This document shows positions 36,801 to 48,200 of a stretch of 64,000 bases of DNA, one piece after another (position 1 is the first letter of the stretch; the number at the start of each line of letters is the position of its first letter). The DNA is from Mya arenaria (taxonomy: Eukaryota; Mollusca; Bivalvia; Myida; Myidae): contig NC_069132.1 in NCBI RefSeq assembly GCF_026914265.1, forward strand, positions 33,040,932 to 33,104,931, in the 5' to 3' direction. The notes under the pieces are model-generated. The model was not told where the DNA came from and made no database searches. It saw only the letters and a program-made list of their open reading frames with translations. The translations under genes were made by a program, and so were the position numbers.

Positions 36801-38471
36801 CCGTGCTATTCAAAGCGACAGCTATATGCCGCCAGCTGTAGTTCGTGCTATTCAAATCGACAGCTCCATGCCGCCAGCTGTATCTCGTGTAATTCAAATC
36901 AACAGCTCCATGCCGCCAGCTGTAGTTCGTACAATTCAAATCGACAATTCCATGCCGCCAGCTGTTGTCCGTGCTATGTAAAGCACCATCTCTATGCCGC
37001 CAGATGTAATCCGTGCTATTCAATGCGCCAGCTATATGCCGCCAGCTGTAGTCCGTGCTATTCAAATCGACAGCTCCATTCCACCAGCTGTAGTCCGTAC
37101 TATTCAAAGCGCCAACTCTATACCGACAGCTGCAGTCTGTGCAATTCAATGCGCATGTTCTATAATTTCAAACACTGTGCCGTTACTGGTGAAGTTACTA
37201 TCTATTTGTTACCATAGTGTCGTTCAATAACAAGCGTGTGCATAAGTGAATATCTTTGTAATATACCTGCATGTAAGTATCTGCACGGTCAAGCTCCGCA
37301 TTCTGCCGGTAACCGTTCAGACATGAGAGTTAATGTTTAGACAAATACAAACAATATTCTCGACATGGTAAAGTAAAAATGTTGCAGTCAGATGTCAGTT
37401 GAATAATAACAAACAAGCATTTCCATGATGCATACCAAACCAAAACTGTCATTTATTGTATAATACTATCAATCATCCATTATTCAACTAGGCCAATATA
37501 ATGTTGTTATTTGTTTTTGCAAAAGCCCGGTTGAATTCTTTCGAGAGTCGGTATATAGGTCATATAGATTCATATTCGAAACTCAATCGGAACACCTTGG
37601 CCATTATCCAACAGATTTGAATATATCCCGAAGCTTACCGGAGATAGCCGAGTTGTTACGATTGACTCAAAACTGAGTGATTTTTATGACATTTACGATA
37701 ATAAAAAAAATGTTGGTATAGTCAACTCAAAAGTCTTAAGTAAGTTGGTCGGCCATTACAAACAAACATTTCATTTAGAATGGCCTTACAACCACTGTGT
37801 TGACGGTGTAGACAAGAACAGGTTTTATTTCCCTTTCAGACTGCCGTCGTAACTAACATTCTAAGTATAATTATGAATGTTATTTGATATTTGACTTAGA
37901 AATTAGTAATAACATAATAGAAATATCATTTGTTAAGAAGACGATACGTGAAACTTTCGACAATACATCGTCAAAAAACATCCAAATTGGACGAATTTTC
38001 TCTTTTGAAAAAAAGGAAGATTATTCTTTCAATATTAGAGAAGGCATTGAAACCTTTGAGTTTTACAAACAACGCTCTAGACATCTGTTGAATGGAAATT
38101 AAAAATTTAAATTATATTGAAACATGTCATCATTTTCCATAATACTTTTTAAACTGTCATTCCCTTCGATGATTTTGCGAGAAAGCGGACAATTTTACAG
38201 TCATAATAAAAGTTCTATATAGATATGAAAAAGTTATGATTTCCATTGAACTCAAACCAGGAACATATATGATGCTCTGAAATTGAAAAAGATATTGAGG
38301 AACGCTTGAAAATACCGTTTGTGAACCCCAACTTTTGACGCTCAAGCCTTAGTCTGTTTTCATATGTATGTTTTATTTGCCGTCAACGTTTTAACCAGCG
38401 GAAATTGAACCCACCTCATTCCAGTTGTTATCCACACTCTCTAATGTCGATTCTGTTTTTCCAATCGGCAT
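27898..38471 (-). CDS. Type II sodium-phosphate cotransporter (SLC34 family), ten coding exons, complete
   Basis: Plasma-membrane symporter of inorganic phosphate with Na+. Minus-strand coding exons in order: 38,415-38,471; 37,267-37,302; 34,412-34,462; 34,090-34,171; 33,762-33,893; 31,964-32,110; 31,604-31,795; 29,726-29,844; 28,979-29,147; 27,898-28,841. All junctions are GT-AG, phases agree, and the product is 642 residues, the usual family size. The two inverted QSSS repeats are present: [16 protein letters not shown] (Q151) and [15 protein letters not shown] (Q414), each with its GSNIGTT or GANIGTS partner, plus [11 protein letters not shown], whose Asp is kept in electrogenic mammalian isoforms and lost in NaPi-IIc. 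A large loop between the halves holds Cys residues and N-glycosylation sequons (NVT, NGT). The C-terminus is Cys-rich and ends TTKL, a class I PDZ ligand. The first three small exons are assigned by splice sites and phase and are less certain than the rest. Introns carry three minisatellites and two MITEs. Confidence 0.92.
29372..29533. mobile_element. Foldback MITE (TAAAGGGACTC family), short copy
   Basis: Left end 'ttaaaagtactcgtgttttgg' and right end 'aacatgaatgagtacctttaa' are imperfect inverted repeats related to those at 7,042-7,514. It shares the internal 'atcgaaattgcag'. About 160 bases, without the SINE-like insert of the other copy. Lies in an SLC34 intron. Confidence 0.6.
30640..31455. 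repeat. 30-31-bp minisatellite in an SLC34 intron
   Basis: Main array at about 30,930-31,455 of 'cgtattttcgccccgcc' plus 'atttggcgtatatt' units, with longer variants of roughly 50-60 bases near the right half. At 30,640-30,730 the complementary phrase 'cgaaaatacga' recurs, so a few units lie in inverted orientation. Open frames on both strands result from the repetition. Confidence 0.85.
32111..33385. other. SLC34 intron sequence
   Basis: AT-rich intron between the exons at 31,964-32,110 and 33,762-33,893. No element recognised in it except the MITE that follows. Confidence 0.4.
33386..33735. mobile_element. Foldback MITE (TTAAAGCTGCACT family), copy 1
   Basis: Both ends read TTAAAGCTGCACT(a/c)TCACAGAT-like into the element (the right end slightly diverged), and the interior is one long inverted repeat centred near 33,560 ('ggtttaaaccgttactaat'). 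About 350 bases. A second copy is at 53,580-53,935. TTAA at the ends suggests, but does not prove, piggyBac-type mobilisation. The right end is only 26 bases from an SLC34 exon border. Confidence 0.8.
34830..36478. repeat. 28-29-bp minisatellite, 1.65 kb
   Basis: Tandem copies of 'catgctcttagagactcc' plus 'agctctgttc' in the intron between the second and third coding exons of SLC34. Variants (ctcatagag, cttgcatg) are clustered and longer blocks recur, for example 35,272-35,440, showing block duplication. It contains no gene. Confidence 0.9.
36479..37155. repeat. 42-bp minisatellite, about 16 units
   Basis: Units of 'gccagctctatgccgcc' followed by 'agctgtagtccgtgctattcaaagc' directly abut the 28-29-bp array. 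The period is a multiple of three, so 120- to 173-codon frames are open on both strands (14-residue repeat [14 protein letters not shown]). It ends about 110 bases from the SLC34 second coding exon. Confidence 0.9.
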
Positions 38472-39954
38472 TGCTAATGTTCCACTTAATTATTCCACGA
38501 TGATTTTATAGCTAATAATGTAAAATTTTAGAATTAATAATTTCCGACACAATTGTTCACCAAAAAAAGAATATATCACTATTTGACATATTGTCATAGA
38601 AACCCCCAATTTCTGTCGACAAACGTTACGTTAGATCCGCGTTGAAGATTACGCTTCGCCGAAACCACAAAATGTTTTGTGGTTCCCCGTTTCTTAATAA
38701 GGAGGCCCGTACGTGCAGCGTTCTGTGTGATCAACACACATATATATAGGACCTTATTTATCAACATTCGGAACTCCTCGGCCATTTTTTCTCGTAAACA
38801 ACCTCGGATGTATGCCGGTACATCAGTTCAAGTAGTTCGTATTTTTTTTAATTTTAATTTACTAAATGTATTGGTTTATATTGTATTAGTATATCTTAGT
38901 TTTAATTGATAACCAGTGAAGTGTTGTATTGGAAACATAGTTAAAAAACCCAACAGTAAAGACATTCAGTAAAACTGCTAAATTGAAATTAATACGCGAT
39001 CTACTTGCAGCGTAGTTCAAGTTCACCGATTTCTGACAATGTAAACCGCTCATATACATCCGAAGTTTTTTTTCAATAGAATATGGCCTAGGGTTCCGAG
39101 TGCGGTCTTACGACAATTAACCGTAAGACTGCTTTCTTATAACAATATATTTTTTTGTAAAAGATAATACACTTATTTCAAAACAAATCAATATATTGTA
39201 GTTTGTTTCTGAGAAGCATGCACACTTTCCAAGGTACGATATCCTGTAAATCAAATAAGAAACTTTAGACAGCCGTTTCTATGGCCGGTTAACATAACCC
39301 TATACACAGTTACACAGTGTACATGTAAATAGTTTTAAGCCGGCAGTGTAATTGAACTTTCTTAATTAATTTAAAGTTTATGTACCTTCATTGTGAATAT
39401 GCATTATATCCCTAACATTTTCGGACTTGTTTCAACAAAAGTAATTTGATTCGCATAAACAGCGCCACTAAAAACGACACAAAGTTAACAGTCGTACATG
39501 GACCTTTATCTATGAAAAAAGGGAGAAAAACGGCGGGCTAAGATTAGGTCATGCTGATATTTCAGAACAGCTCAAGTAGTATTTGTTGACTGGTGTTCCT
39601 TGGCCGGGCCTCCACCGATTGTCACGGCCATAAAACACTTGTCTTGGTAGTGTCTGCCTATGCATCATCTTCACTTGTCATCGCGGTTTCATTCTGCGTT
39701 TTAATTCGCCATGGGCAATGTTCGGGGGTTGTACGTACTTGCGGTTCACAGCATAAAATACAAGTACATACAAAATGCAAATACGTTGAATGCGTCTGCA
39801 AACTGTTGCTCATTGATGAGTTATTATTACTTTTTCGTATTTTCGGGGCTAAATTATGGCAAACATTGCAAGAAATAGACTTATTCGCTAGAAGATGGTG
39901 AAACCAAAGCAACAATGCCATCGTCCCTAAAAATCGTACGTCTTGAAATTGTTT
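38472..39954. other. Upstream region of SLC34
   Basis: Contains the 5' UTR and promoter of the minus-strand SLC34 gene by position. There is a small hairpin near 39,104-39,135 (gcggtcttacg...cgtaagactgc). No exon recognised. Confidence 0.35.
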
Positions 39955-40375
39955 TGGTCGCGTTTTTGGGTGGTAGGACATTGTTGTTGTTTTTTGGTCG
40001 CTAATAGGGGTTGTTAGAATATCATGATATTTTAATTGGTCGCGTTCAGAGATCGGTGGGACATCGTGAAATATTTTTGGTCGCGGTTTGGGGTCGGTAG
40101 GATCTCGAGATATCTTTTTGGTTTGGTTAGGGTTCGATAGGATATCTTTTGGGTCGCGGTTAGGGGGGTTGATGACATCGTGATATCCTTTTTTGTCGCC
40201 TTTTGGGGTCGGTAGGGCATCGTGATATCTTTTCGGTCGCGATTAGGGGTCGGCAGGACATTGTGATATATTTTTGGTTGTGGTTTGGGGTTGGGAGGAC
40301 ATCATGAAATCTTTTTGATCGCAGTCTTTGGTTGATATAACTGTGTGTGTATTGTGGTTTTGGGTTGGTCGCATT
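39955..40375. repeat. About 40-bp minisatellite
   Basis: Diverged tandem copies of a unit resembling 'ttttggtcgcggtttgggg' plus 'tcggtaggacatcgtgatat'. Lies between SLC34 and the calmodulin-like gene. Minus-strand open frames across it are spurious. Confidence 0.8.
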
Positions 40376-42245
40376 CTCATATTTATGCAAGGGTTAGCCA
40401 GTGACACAAACTATTCATTAGTAACATAAAGATGTCAGCTAGAATATTGAATGATACATACATAAGTAACAGACGTTATAAAGCATCTTTAATCAACAGA
40501 ATTTATGACAACAATAAAAAGTGAATAATATGTAAATGTAATTAGATAATTGTCTTGTTACGAAATGTGAGGAAGACATGGTAGTAATATCAAGTAATGT
40601 AATAGCACGTAACTTGTCCGTAAACGTTACAGCAATAAGGAATGTATAGAAGCGAAAGGCGTTACAGGCGATAACTCGAAATCGCGATTGCTCGAGAACA
40701 TATGGTTCAGGAACAATAGTTCAAGTTCAATTGTTTGAAAATAATAATGAAATATACCATTTTATGAAAAAAGGTATATATGTGTATGCATTTAAGACAA
40801 ACTAATTGAGATGTATACTTTCATCATAAAATTGTTTTACGGCAAATGTTCACATTCCGAAACAAGATAATGACGGCTACTTTATGCAATATAGCATATA
40901 AAACATGGACATGTATAAGGTATAATGTTGGATGACACAATGAAAGCCTGACTGCTGAAAGAGCTGTCTGTCATGGGTTCGCAATATTCATGTATATATT
41001 TTCTGGAACATCCCAATATCACGTCTTCGCTAACATCTGGGAAAATTCTGAAATAAAACAAAAGATGAATTAAAATTTAAAAAAGTATTTGGGATACAAC
41101 TTACATTTTCAGCTTATGGATTTGCGGATAGGTAATCATTTAGGACTAGGCTTAATCATTCAGAATGTCAACATTCACGGATGTTTACTGAAAGGCCCGC
41201 CTACTGTCACTCATCCGATACACATTTCCTGTGTCAAAGTAAAATCTTTAAAATTAAGAAGGGCGCGTTCGCCACTCTCACTCCACCCCTTCTTAATCAC
41301 TAATGTTTTACTTCATGTCATCTATTTCTTATTTAATACATATAATTGGAACGGAATAAGTATCCACCCATGCTCCACTCAAAGTTAAGTGTATAAATTA
41401 AATGCTTATGTATTTTAGCCCTATTGTGACGATTTAAAACTGATAACTCGAACTAATAGAGACTAAACTAGCCACTAACTTATGCAAATAACGGAAAGCT
41501 ATGAGAATGTTCCTTGAAGGGCCTCAAACCTGAGGAGTGAGATAACATCTTTTCCACTACACCACATTACACGCTTTCGGCCCCGTAAGCAACGTTATTT
41601 TGGTAATCAAATGTAAATTAATTCTAATTAAAAAGAACTCTATTTCTTGGTTTTATATAGCATTAATGTATAAATTTCATCAGAGCGGCGATTTTTTTTC
41701 CAACTTTTGAAGTTGTTTTTTTCTTATGGTAAATTGGAACAACGAGGTTTACCGAGTTTCCGCAAAACACCCTGCGCGAGGGTCGGGATGAACCTATCTT
41801 ACACGAGCGGCTATGGTAGATGCTTTTTCTCCCACCTCAGTTAAACAAAATCAATTAAAAATATATTTTTTGCTGAAACTCTTTTGTGCTTAGTGAAAAT
41901 AATTGCGTATGGATATGCGATAGCACGTCGTTGTCATGGATACGCGCGCAGTGATCCAGTTAATGTTAATAGTCAAATCGGTCTTTTTAAATAGTTCTAA
42001 GGAAATAAAGCATTATTTCTTGAATGGTGCGTGAAAACTGTTTTTTAGGGACATTTGAAGTGAGAAATAATTAATTAGCGTTCTAAATATTGCCATAAGA
42101 CAAGATTTCCTTGATGCTACTGACGACAGTCTTCAACAAGGGAGGTAATTATAATGCGGTGACCGTTAAAAAGAAGTTCCATACGGGCATTTTATCTTCG
42201 CCCGTGGGCAAGATAAGAATATCTAGCATGGTTAAATTATTGGAT
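40376..42245. other. Intergenic region downstream of the calmodulin-like gene
   Basis: No exon recognised. The right part is likely 3' UTR of the minus-strand gene ending at 42,246. A SINE-like sequence lies at 41,518-41,590. Confidence 0.4.
41518..41590 (-). repeat. tRNA-like SINE head
   Basis: On the minus strand 'tggtgtagtggaaaag' (A-box-like) is followed about 30 bases later by 'caggtttgaggccc' (B-box-like). A tail is not defined, and the sequence is too diverged to be a functional tRNA. Confidence 0.4.
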
Positions 42246-45200
42246 CTACTTATCTGAGGTGGGAGAAAGATACTTCTTTACGAAGTCTGCAGGTACATCA
42301 TATGAAAGAAATAACATCTTATTTGAGAGTTACCTTCATAGTCTATGATCCCGTTGCCGTCGTCGTCGACGATGGAGAGCATCTCGTCAACCTCCTCGTC
42401 CGGTAGCTTGTCGCCCAGGCTGGTCATGATATGCCGCAGCTCGTCGACCGTCAGGTAACCCTTCTCGTCCTTGTCAAACACCTGTGGGTAAGGACGAATA
42501 TTAAGTTCTGATTTCTTTCTTTAGCCTATTTCTATTTGCTTTATAGTGTTACCCAATTCAGTGAACTCTATTCCGTACTTCCTATCCCGTTCACTTAATT
42601 CATTAGCGTTTTCCTAATCGGTTCATCCCATAATTGTTTTTTTTATTCTTAACCCTTATAGCTGGTTCCATGTTCGTTTCTCTATTAAGGTAGCACACCC
42701 TTAAGGTCTAAAAAAATATATGTCCGTTTCGGGTAACCCGACACTACCTATAAAAATGCGCCGACCCTAACTATTTTTTTCCGTTTCTGAGGAAAAAAAT
42801 ATTCGTTAGCGAATAGAGAGTTACGAAGGGCGGATAAATGCAGATTTTAATCAGAATTATTGTTAATATGATAAAACAACGTCAGGCAATGACAGTAATG
42901 TACATGTGCAAGAAAACACTCTGAACTTACGACAGATTTTGAAAAAAAAATCCCTACCTACCCTACCTAGAAATTTTGGGAAAGTTACCCTAAACAAACA
43001 AAAAAAAAATTGGGCTAATGAAAACCTCCACTTGAAATCTTCAATTTTAATGCTTTAGTCTATGTTGTTAAGCACAGGACTACAAATCTTTTGAGGGTTT
43101 CAATGTAGTGGTTCGAATACAGCCAGAATCACAAAAAAAAAATCTTCTTTGTTTTCTTTGCTAACATTTATTTCCAAAAGTTAATATTGTATTTTCATTA
43201 AAAAGTAATTAAATACATTTTTTACACGTAAATACAACTAGCTTCTGTGAAGATTTTATAACTTGCAGGCACGGCTGAAATAGGTGGTTTGGAATTACAA
43301 ACTTTTTTTTTAAATGAGACGGTAAAACATTTTGATTTTTTGGCATACTGTTCCCAAAAGATTACAGATAATTATTAATAAAGAACAGGTCATGAGTATT
43401 TCTAGAACTTGTTATTTTTTTCCAATTTGACGCGGTCAAAACAGTATGTTAGAACTGAAATACCATATGGCTATTTTAGTACCGTATGAGTATAATTGTT
43501 GGTGATGTAATCAATAATGTATTATTTCTGAAAGCAAATATATTCTTTTTACTCTGATACCAAACTATTACCAAAGTGTGGAAAAATAAATGAAATAAAG
43601 GATTGTTATTGTCTCTCGGGTGATGTTGTTTTTATCGACGATTCTGAAATGGGGGTAGGGTAATATAAATAAAATTGTTATTTGACGGTAAATTTGTTTT
43701 AAATTTTGTTTTTGAATCCAGGAAATGATACACATGCAAAAAATATCAAGCTGATCATAGTTTGAAATGGTGCCCATTAGGGGTGTGCTACCTTAATTGC
43801 GCCCAATTGAATGGTCTCTATTACATGTAATACATTCATTATGCCCCGCTGTCCTTCAACCCCCATTTTGTATTCATTACTGCATGCCAGTTAGTCCTTA
43901 TTTATTGCACCTCTTTCATTCTATCATTGTTTTCTGTCCTTTAACCCCATTCATTTTTCACTATTTCATGAAATTATTCCCTATTCCCTATTTTTAACTG
44001 TCCCTATTCCGTGAACCATATATACCACATTTCCAAAGCCAAATATTATTGTAACCTATTCCGTTCAACTCCTTTCTTATGACATGGCATGGTTCTCTAT
44101 CCCGTGTATACTCATTTCTTTATGGGAATATAACCCCTATTCCAGGATTCCTATCCATTTGAAGATCAATCAAACGCTCCCTGGTCAACGGACCCCAAGT
44201 ACTGAAATCAATTAGCCATCGTCTTCTGGTATCCCTTATTCCTGCACCATATGCCATTGCCCATATTTCACTCTCAAATCTATATTCCAGTGGGGTTTTT
44301 TATTCCAAGGCTTAATTCATTCTCCTCTTGTGTCCTATTCCATGCCACCATCTTCTATTCTTGTAACCTATACCATTGTCCTTAATTTACATCCCTGTTC
44401 CCCATGCCATACCCCCTTTCTGTATCCCTGTAACCTATTCCACGAACCCATTCCCTATTCTTGTTCCCTTTGCCAATCTCCATTTAATATCCTTTTTACA
44501 TATTCTATGGCCCCATTCGCTATTCCTGTTCCCTTTGCCTATCTCTATTCTATATCTCTTTTACCTATTCCATGGCCCCATTCTTTATCCCCATTCCCTA
44601 TGCATATCTCCATTCTATATCCCTTTTACCTATTCCATGCCCACTTTCATTATTTCCGTTCATTATGCCATATCCCTGTTACCTATTCTATGATCCCATT
44701 CCCTATTCCTGTTCCCTTTACCTATTCCATGCCCCTATCATCTATTCCTGTTTCCTTTACCTATCCATGTAACCTATTCCATGGCCCTGTTACCTATAAC
44801 ATGCCACAATTCACTATTCCTGTTCCCTTTAACATATCCCATACCTATATCTTGTTACCCATTCCAAACCCCATCCTCTAGTCCTGTTCCCTTTTCCAAA
44901 ACCCCGTTCTATATCCCTGTAACCTATTCCACATCCCTGTAACCTATTCCAACCCCATCCTCTAGTCATGTTCCCTATCACATATGCCCATTCTTTATCC
45001 CTGTTACCTACTCCATCATCCCTGTAACCTATTCCAACCCCATCCTCTAGTCCTGTTCCCTATCCCATAACCGTGTTCTATATCCCTGTTACCTACTCCA
45101 TATCCCTGTTACCTATTCCAACCCCATCCTCTAGTCATGTTCGCTATTCCATAACCGAGTTCTATATCCCTGTTACCTACTCCATATCCCTGTTACCTAT

Positions 45201-48200
45201 TCCAACCCCATCCTCTAGTCATGTTCCCTATCCAATAACCACGTTCTATATCACTGTTACCTACTCCATATCCCTGTAACCTATTCCAACCCCATCCTCT
45301 AGTCATGTTCCCTATCACATAACCCCGTTCTATATCCCTGTTACGTACTCCATATCCCTATTACCTATTCCAACCCCATCCTCTAGTCATGTTCCCTATT
45401 CCATAACCGAGTTCTATATCCCTGTTACCTACTCCATATCCCTGTTACCTATTCCAACCCCATCCTCTGATCATGTTCGCTATTCCATAACCCCGTTCTC
45501 TATCCCTGTTACCTACTCCATATCCCTGTAACCTATTCCAACCCCATCTTCTAGTCATGTTCCCTATCACATAACCCCGTTCTATATCCCTGTTACGTAC
45601 TCCATATCCCTATTACCTATTCCAACCCCATCCTCTAGTCATGTTCCCTATTCCATAACCGAGTTCTATATCCCTGTTACCTAGTCCATATCCCTGTTAC
45701 CTATTCCAACCCCATCCTCTGATCATGTTCGCTATTCCATAACCCCGTTCTCTATCCCTGTTACCTACTCCATATCCCTGTAACCTATTCCAACTCCATC
45801 TTCTAGTCATGTTCCCTATCACATAACCCCGTTCTATATCACTGTTACCTACTCCATATCCCTGTAACCTATTCCAACCCCATCCTCTAGTCCTGTTCCC
45901 TATCCCATAACCCCGTTCTATATCACTGTTACCTACTCCATATCCCTGTAACCTATTCCAACCCCATCCTCTAGTCCTGATCGCTATTACATAACCTCGT
46001 TCTATATCACTGTTATCTACTCTATATCCCTGTTACCTATTCCAACCCAATCCTCTAGTCATGTTCGCTATTCCATATCCCATATCTATATCCCTGTTAC
46101 CTACTCCATATCCCTGTTACTAATTCGAACCCCATCCTCTAGTCCTGTTCGCTATTCCATAATCCCGTTCTATATCCCTGTTATCTACTCCATATCCCTG
46201 TTACCTATTCCATCCCCATCCTCTAGTCCTGTTCCCTATTACATAACCGAGTTCTATATCCCTGTTACCTACTCTATATCCTTGTTACCTATTCCAACCA
46301 AATCCTCTAGTCCTTTTCGCGATTCCATAACCTCGTTTTATATCCCTGTTATCTACTCTATATCCCTGTTACCTATTCCAACCCCATCCTCTAGTCCTGT
46401 TCCCTATTCCATAACCGAGTTCTATATCCCTGTTACCTACTCAATATCCCTGTTACCTATTCCAACCCAATCCTCTAGTTCTGTTACCTTTCCATAACCG
46501 AGTTCTATATCCCTGTTATCTACTCCATATCCCTGTTACCTATTCCAACCCCATCCTCTAGTCATGCTCGCTATTCCATAACCCCGTTCTATATCTCTGT
46601 TACCTACTCCATATCCCTGTTACCCATTCCAACCCCATCCTCTGGTCATGTTCCCTATTCAATAACCGAGTTCGATATCCCTGTTACCTACTCCATATCC
46701 CTGTTACCTATTCCAGCCCCATCCTCTAGTCCTGTTTCTTATTCCATAACCCCGTTCTATATCCCTGTTACCTACTTCATATCCCTGTTACCTATTCCAG
46801 CCCCATCCTCTAGTCCTGTTCGCTATTCCATAACCTCGTTCTATATCCCTGTTACCAACTCCATATTCATGTTACCTATTCCAACCCGATCCTCTAGTCC
46901 TGTGTCCTATTCCATAACCCCGTTCTATATCCCTGTTACCTACTTCATATCCCTGTTACCTATTCCAGCCCCATCCTCTAGTCCTGTTTCCTATTCCCTA
47001 ACCCCGTTCTATTTCCCTGTTACCTACTTCATATCCCTGTTATCTATTCCAGCCCCATCCTCTAGTCCTGTTCGCTATTCCATAACCTCGTTCTATATCC
47101 CTGTTACCTACTCCATATTCCTGTTACCTATTCCAACCCAATCCTCTAGTCATGTTCGCTATTCCATAACCCCGTTCTATATCCCTGTTACCTACTCTAT
47201 ACCCCTGTTACCTATTCCAACCCTATTCCATAACCGAGTTCTATATCCCTGTTACCTACTCTATACCCCTGTTACCTATTCCAACCCTATTCCATAACCG
47301 AGTTCTATATCCCTGTTACCTACTCTATATCCCTGTTACCTATTCCAATCCCATCCTCTAGACCTGTTCGCTATTCCATAACCTAGTTATATATCCCTGT
47401 TATCTACTCCATATCCCTGTTACCTATTCCATCCCCATCCTCTAGTCCTGTTCCCTATTCCATAACCGAGTTCTATATCCCTGTTACCTACTCCATATTC
47501 CTGTTACCTATTCCAACCCCATCCTCTAGTCCTGTTCCCTATTCCATAACCGAGTTCTATATCCCTGTTATCTACTCCATATCCCTGTTACCTATTCCAA
47601 CCCCATCCTCTGATCATGTTCGCTATTCCATAACCGCGTTCTCTATCCCTGTTACCTACTCCATATCCCTGTTACCTATTCCAACCCCATCCTCTAGTCC
47701 TGTTCGCTATTCCATAACCCCGTTCTATATCCCTGTTATCTACTCCATATCCCTGTTACCTATTCCAACCCCATCCTCTAGACCTGTTCGCTATTCCATA
47801 ACCTAGTTCTATATCCCTGTTATCTACTCCATATCCCTGTAACCTATTCCAACCCAATCCTCTAGTCCTGTTCGCTATTCCATAACCTCGTTTGATATCC
47901 CTGTTATCTACTCTATATCCCTGTTACCTATTCCAACCCATCCTCTAGTCCTGTTCCCTATTCCATAACCGAGTTCTATATCCTTGTTACTTACTCCATA
48001 TCCCTGTTACCTATTCCAACCCAATCCTCTAGTTCTGTTACCTTTTCCATAACCGAGTTCTATATCCATGTTATCTACTCCATATCCCTGTTACCTATTC
48101 CATCCCCATCCTCTAGTCATGCTCGCTATTCCATAACCGAGTTCTATATCCCTGTTACCTACTCCATATCCCTGTTGCCTATTCCAATCCCATCCTCTGG

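Noticed and set aside
36460-37149. Open frames of 173 and 120 codons with a 14-residue repeat, resembling a repetitive secreted protein
   Set aside because: They coincide exactly with the 42-bp array, are open on both strands, and lie in an SLC34 intron with no signal peptide or splice context.
39593-39981. Overlapping plus (102 codon) and minus (107 codon) ORFs
   Set aside because: Overlapping antisense frames without motif or splice support, in intergenic DNA next to a minisatellite.
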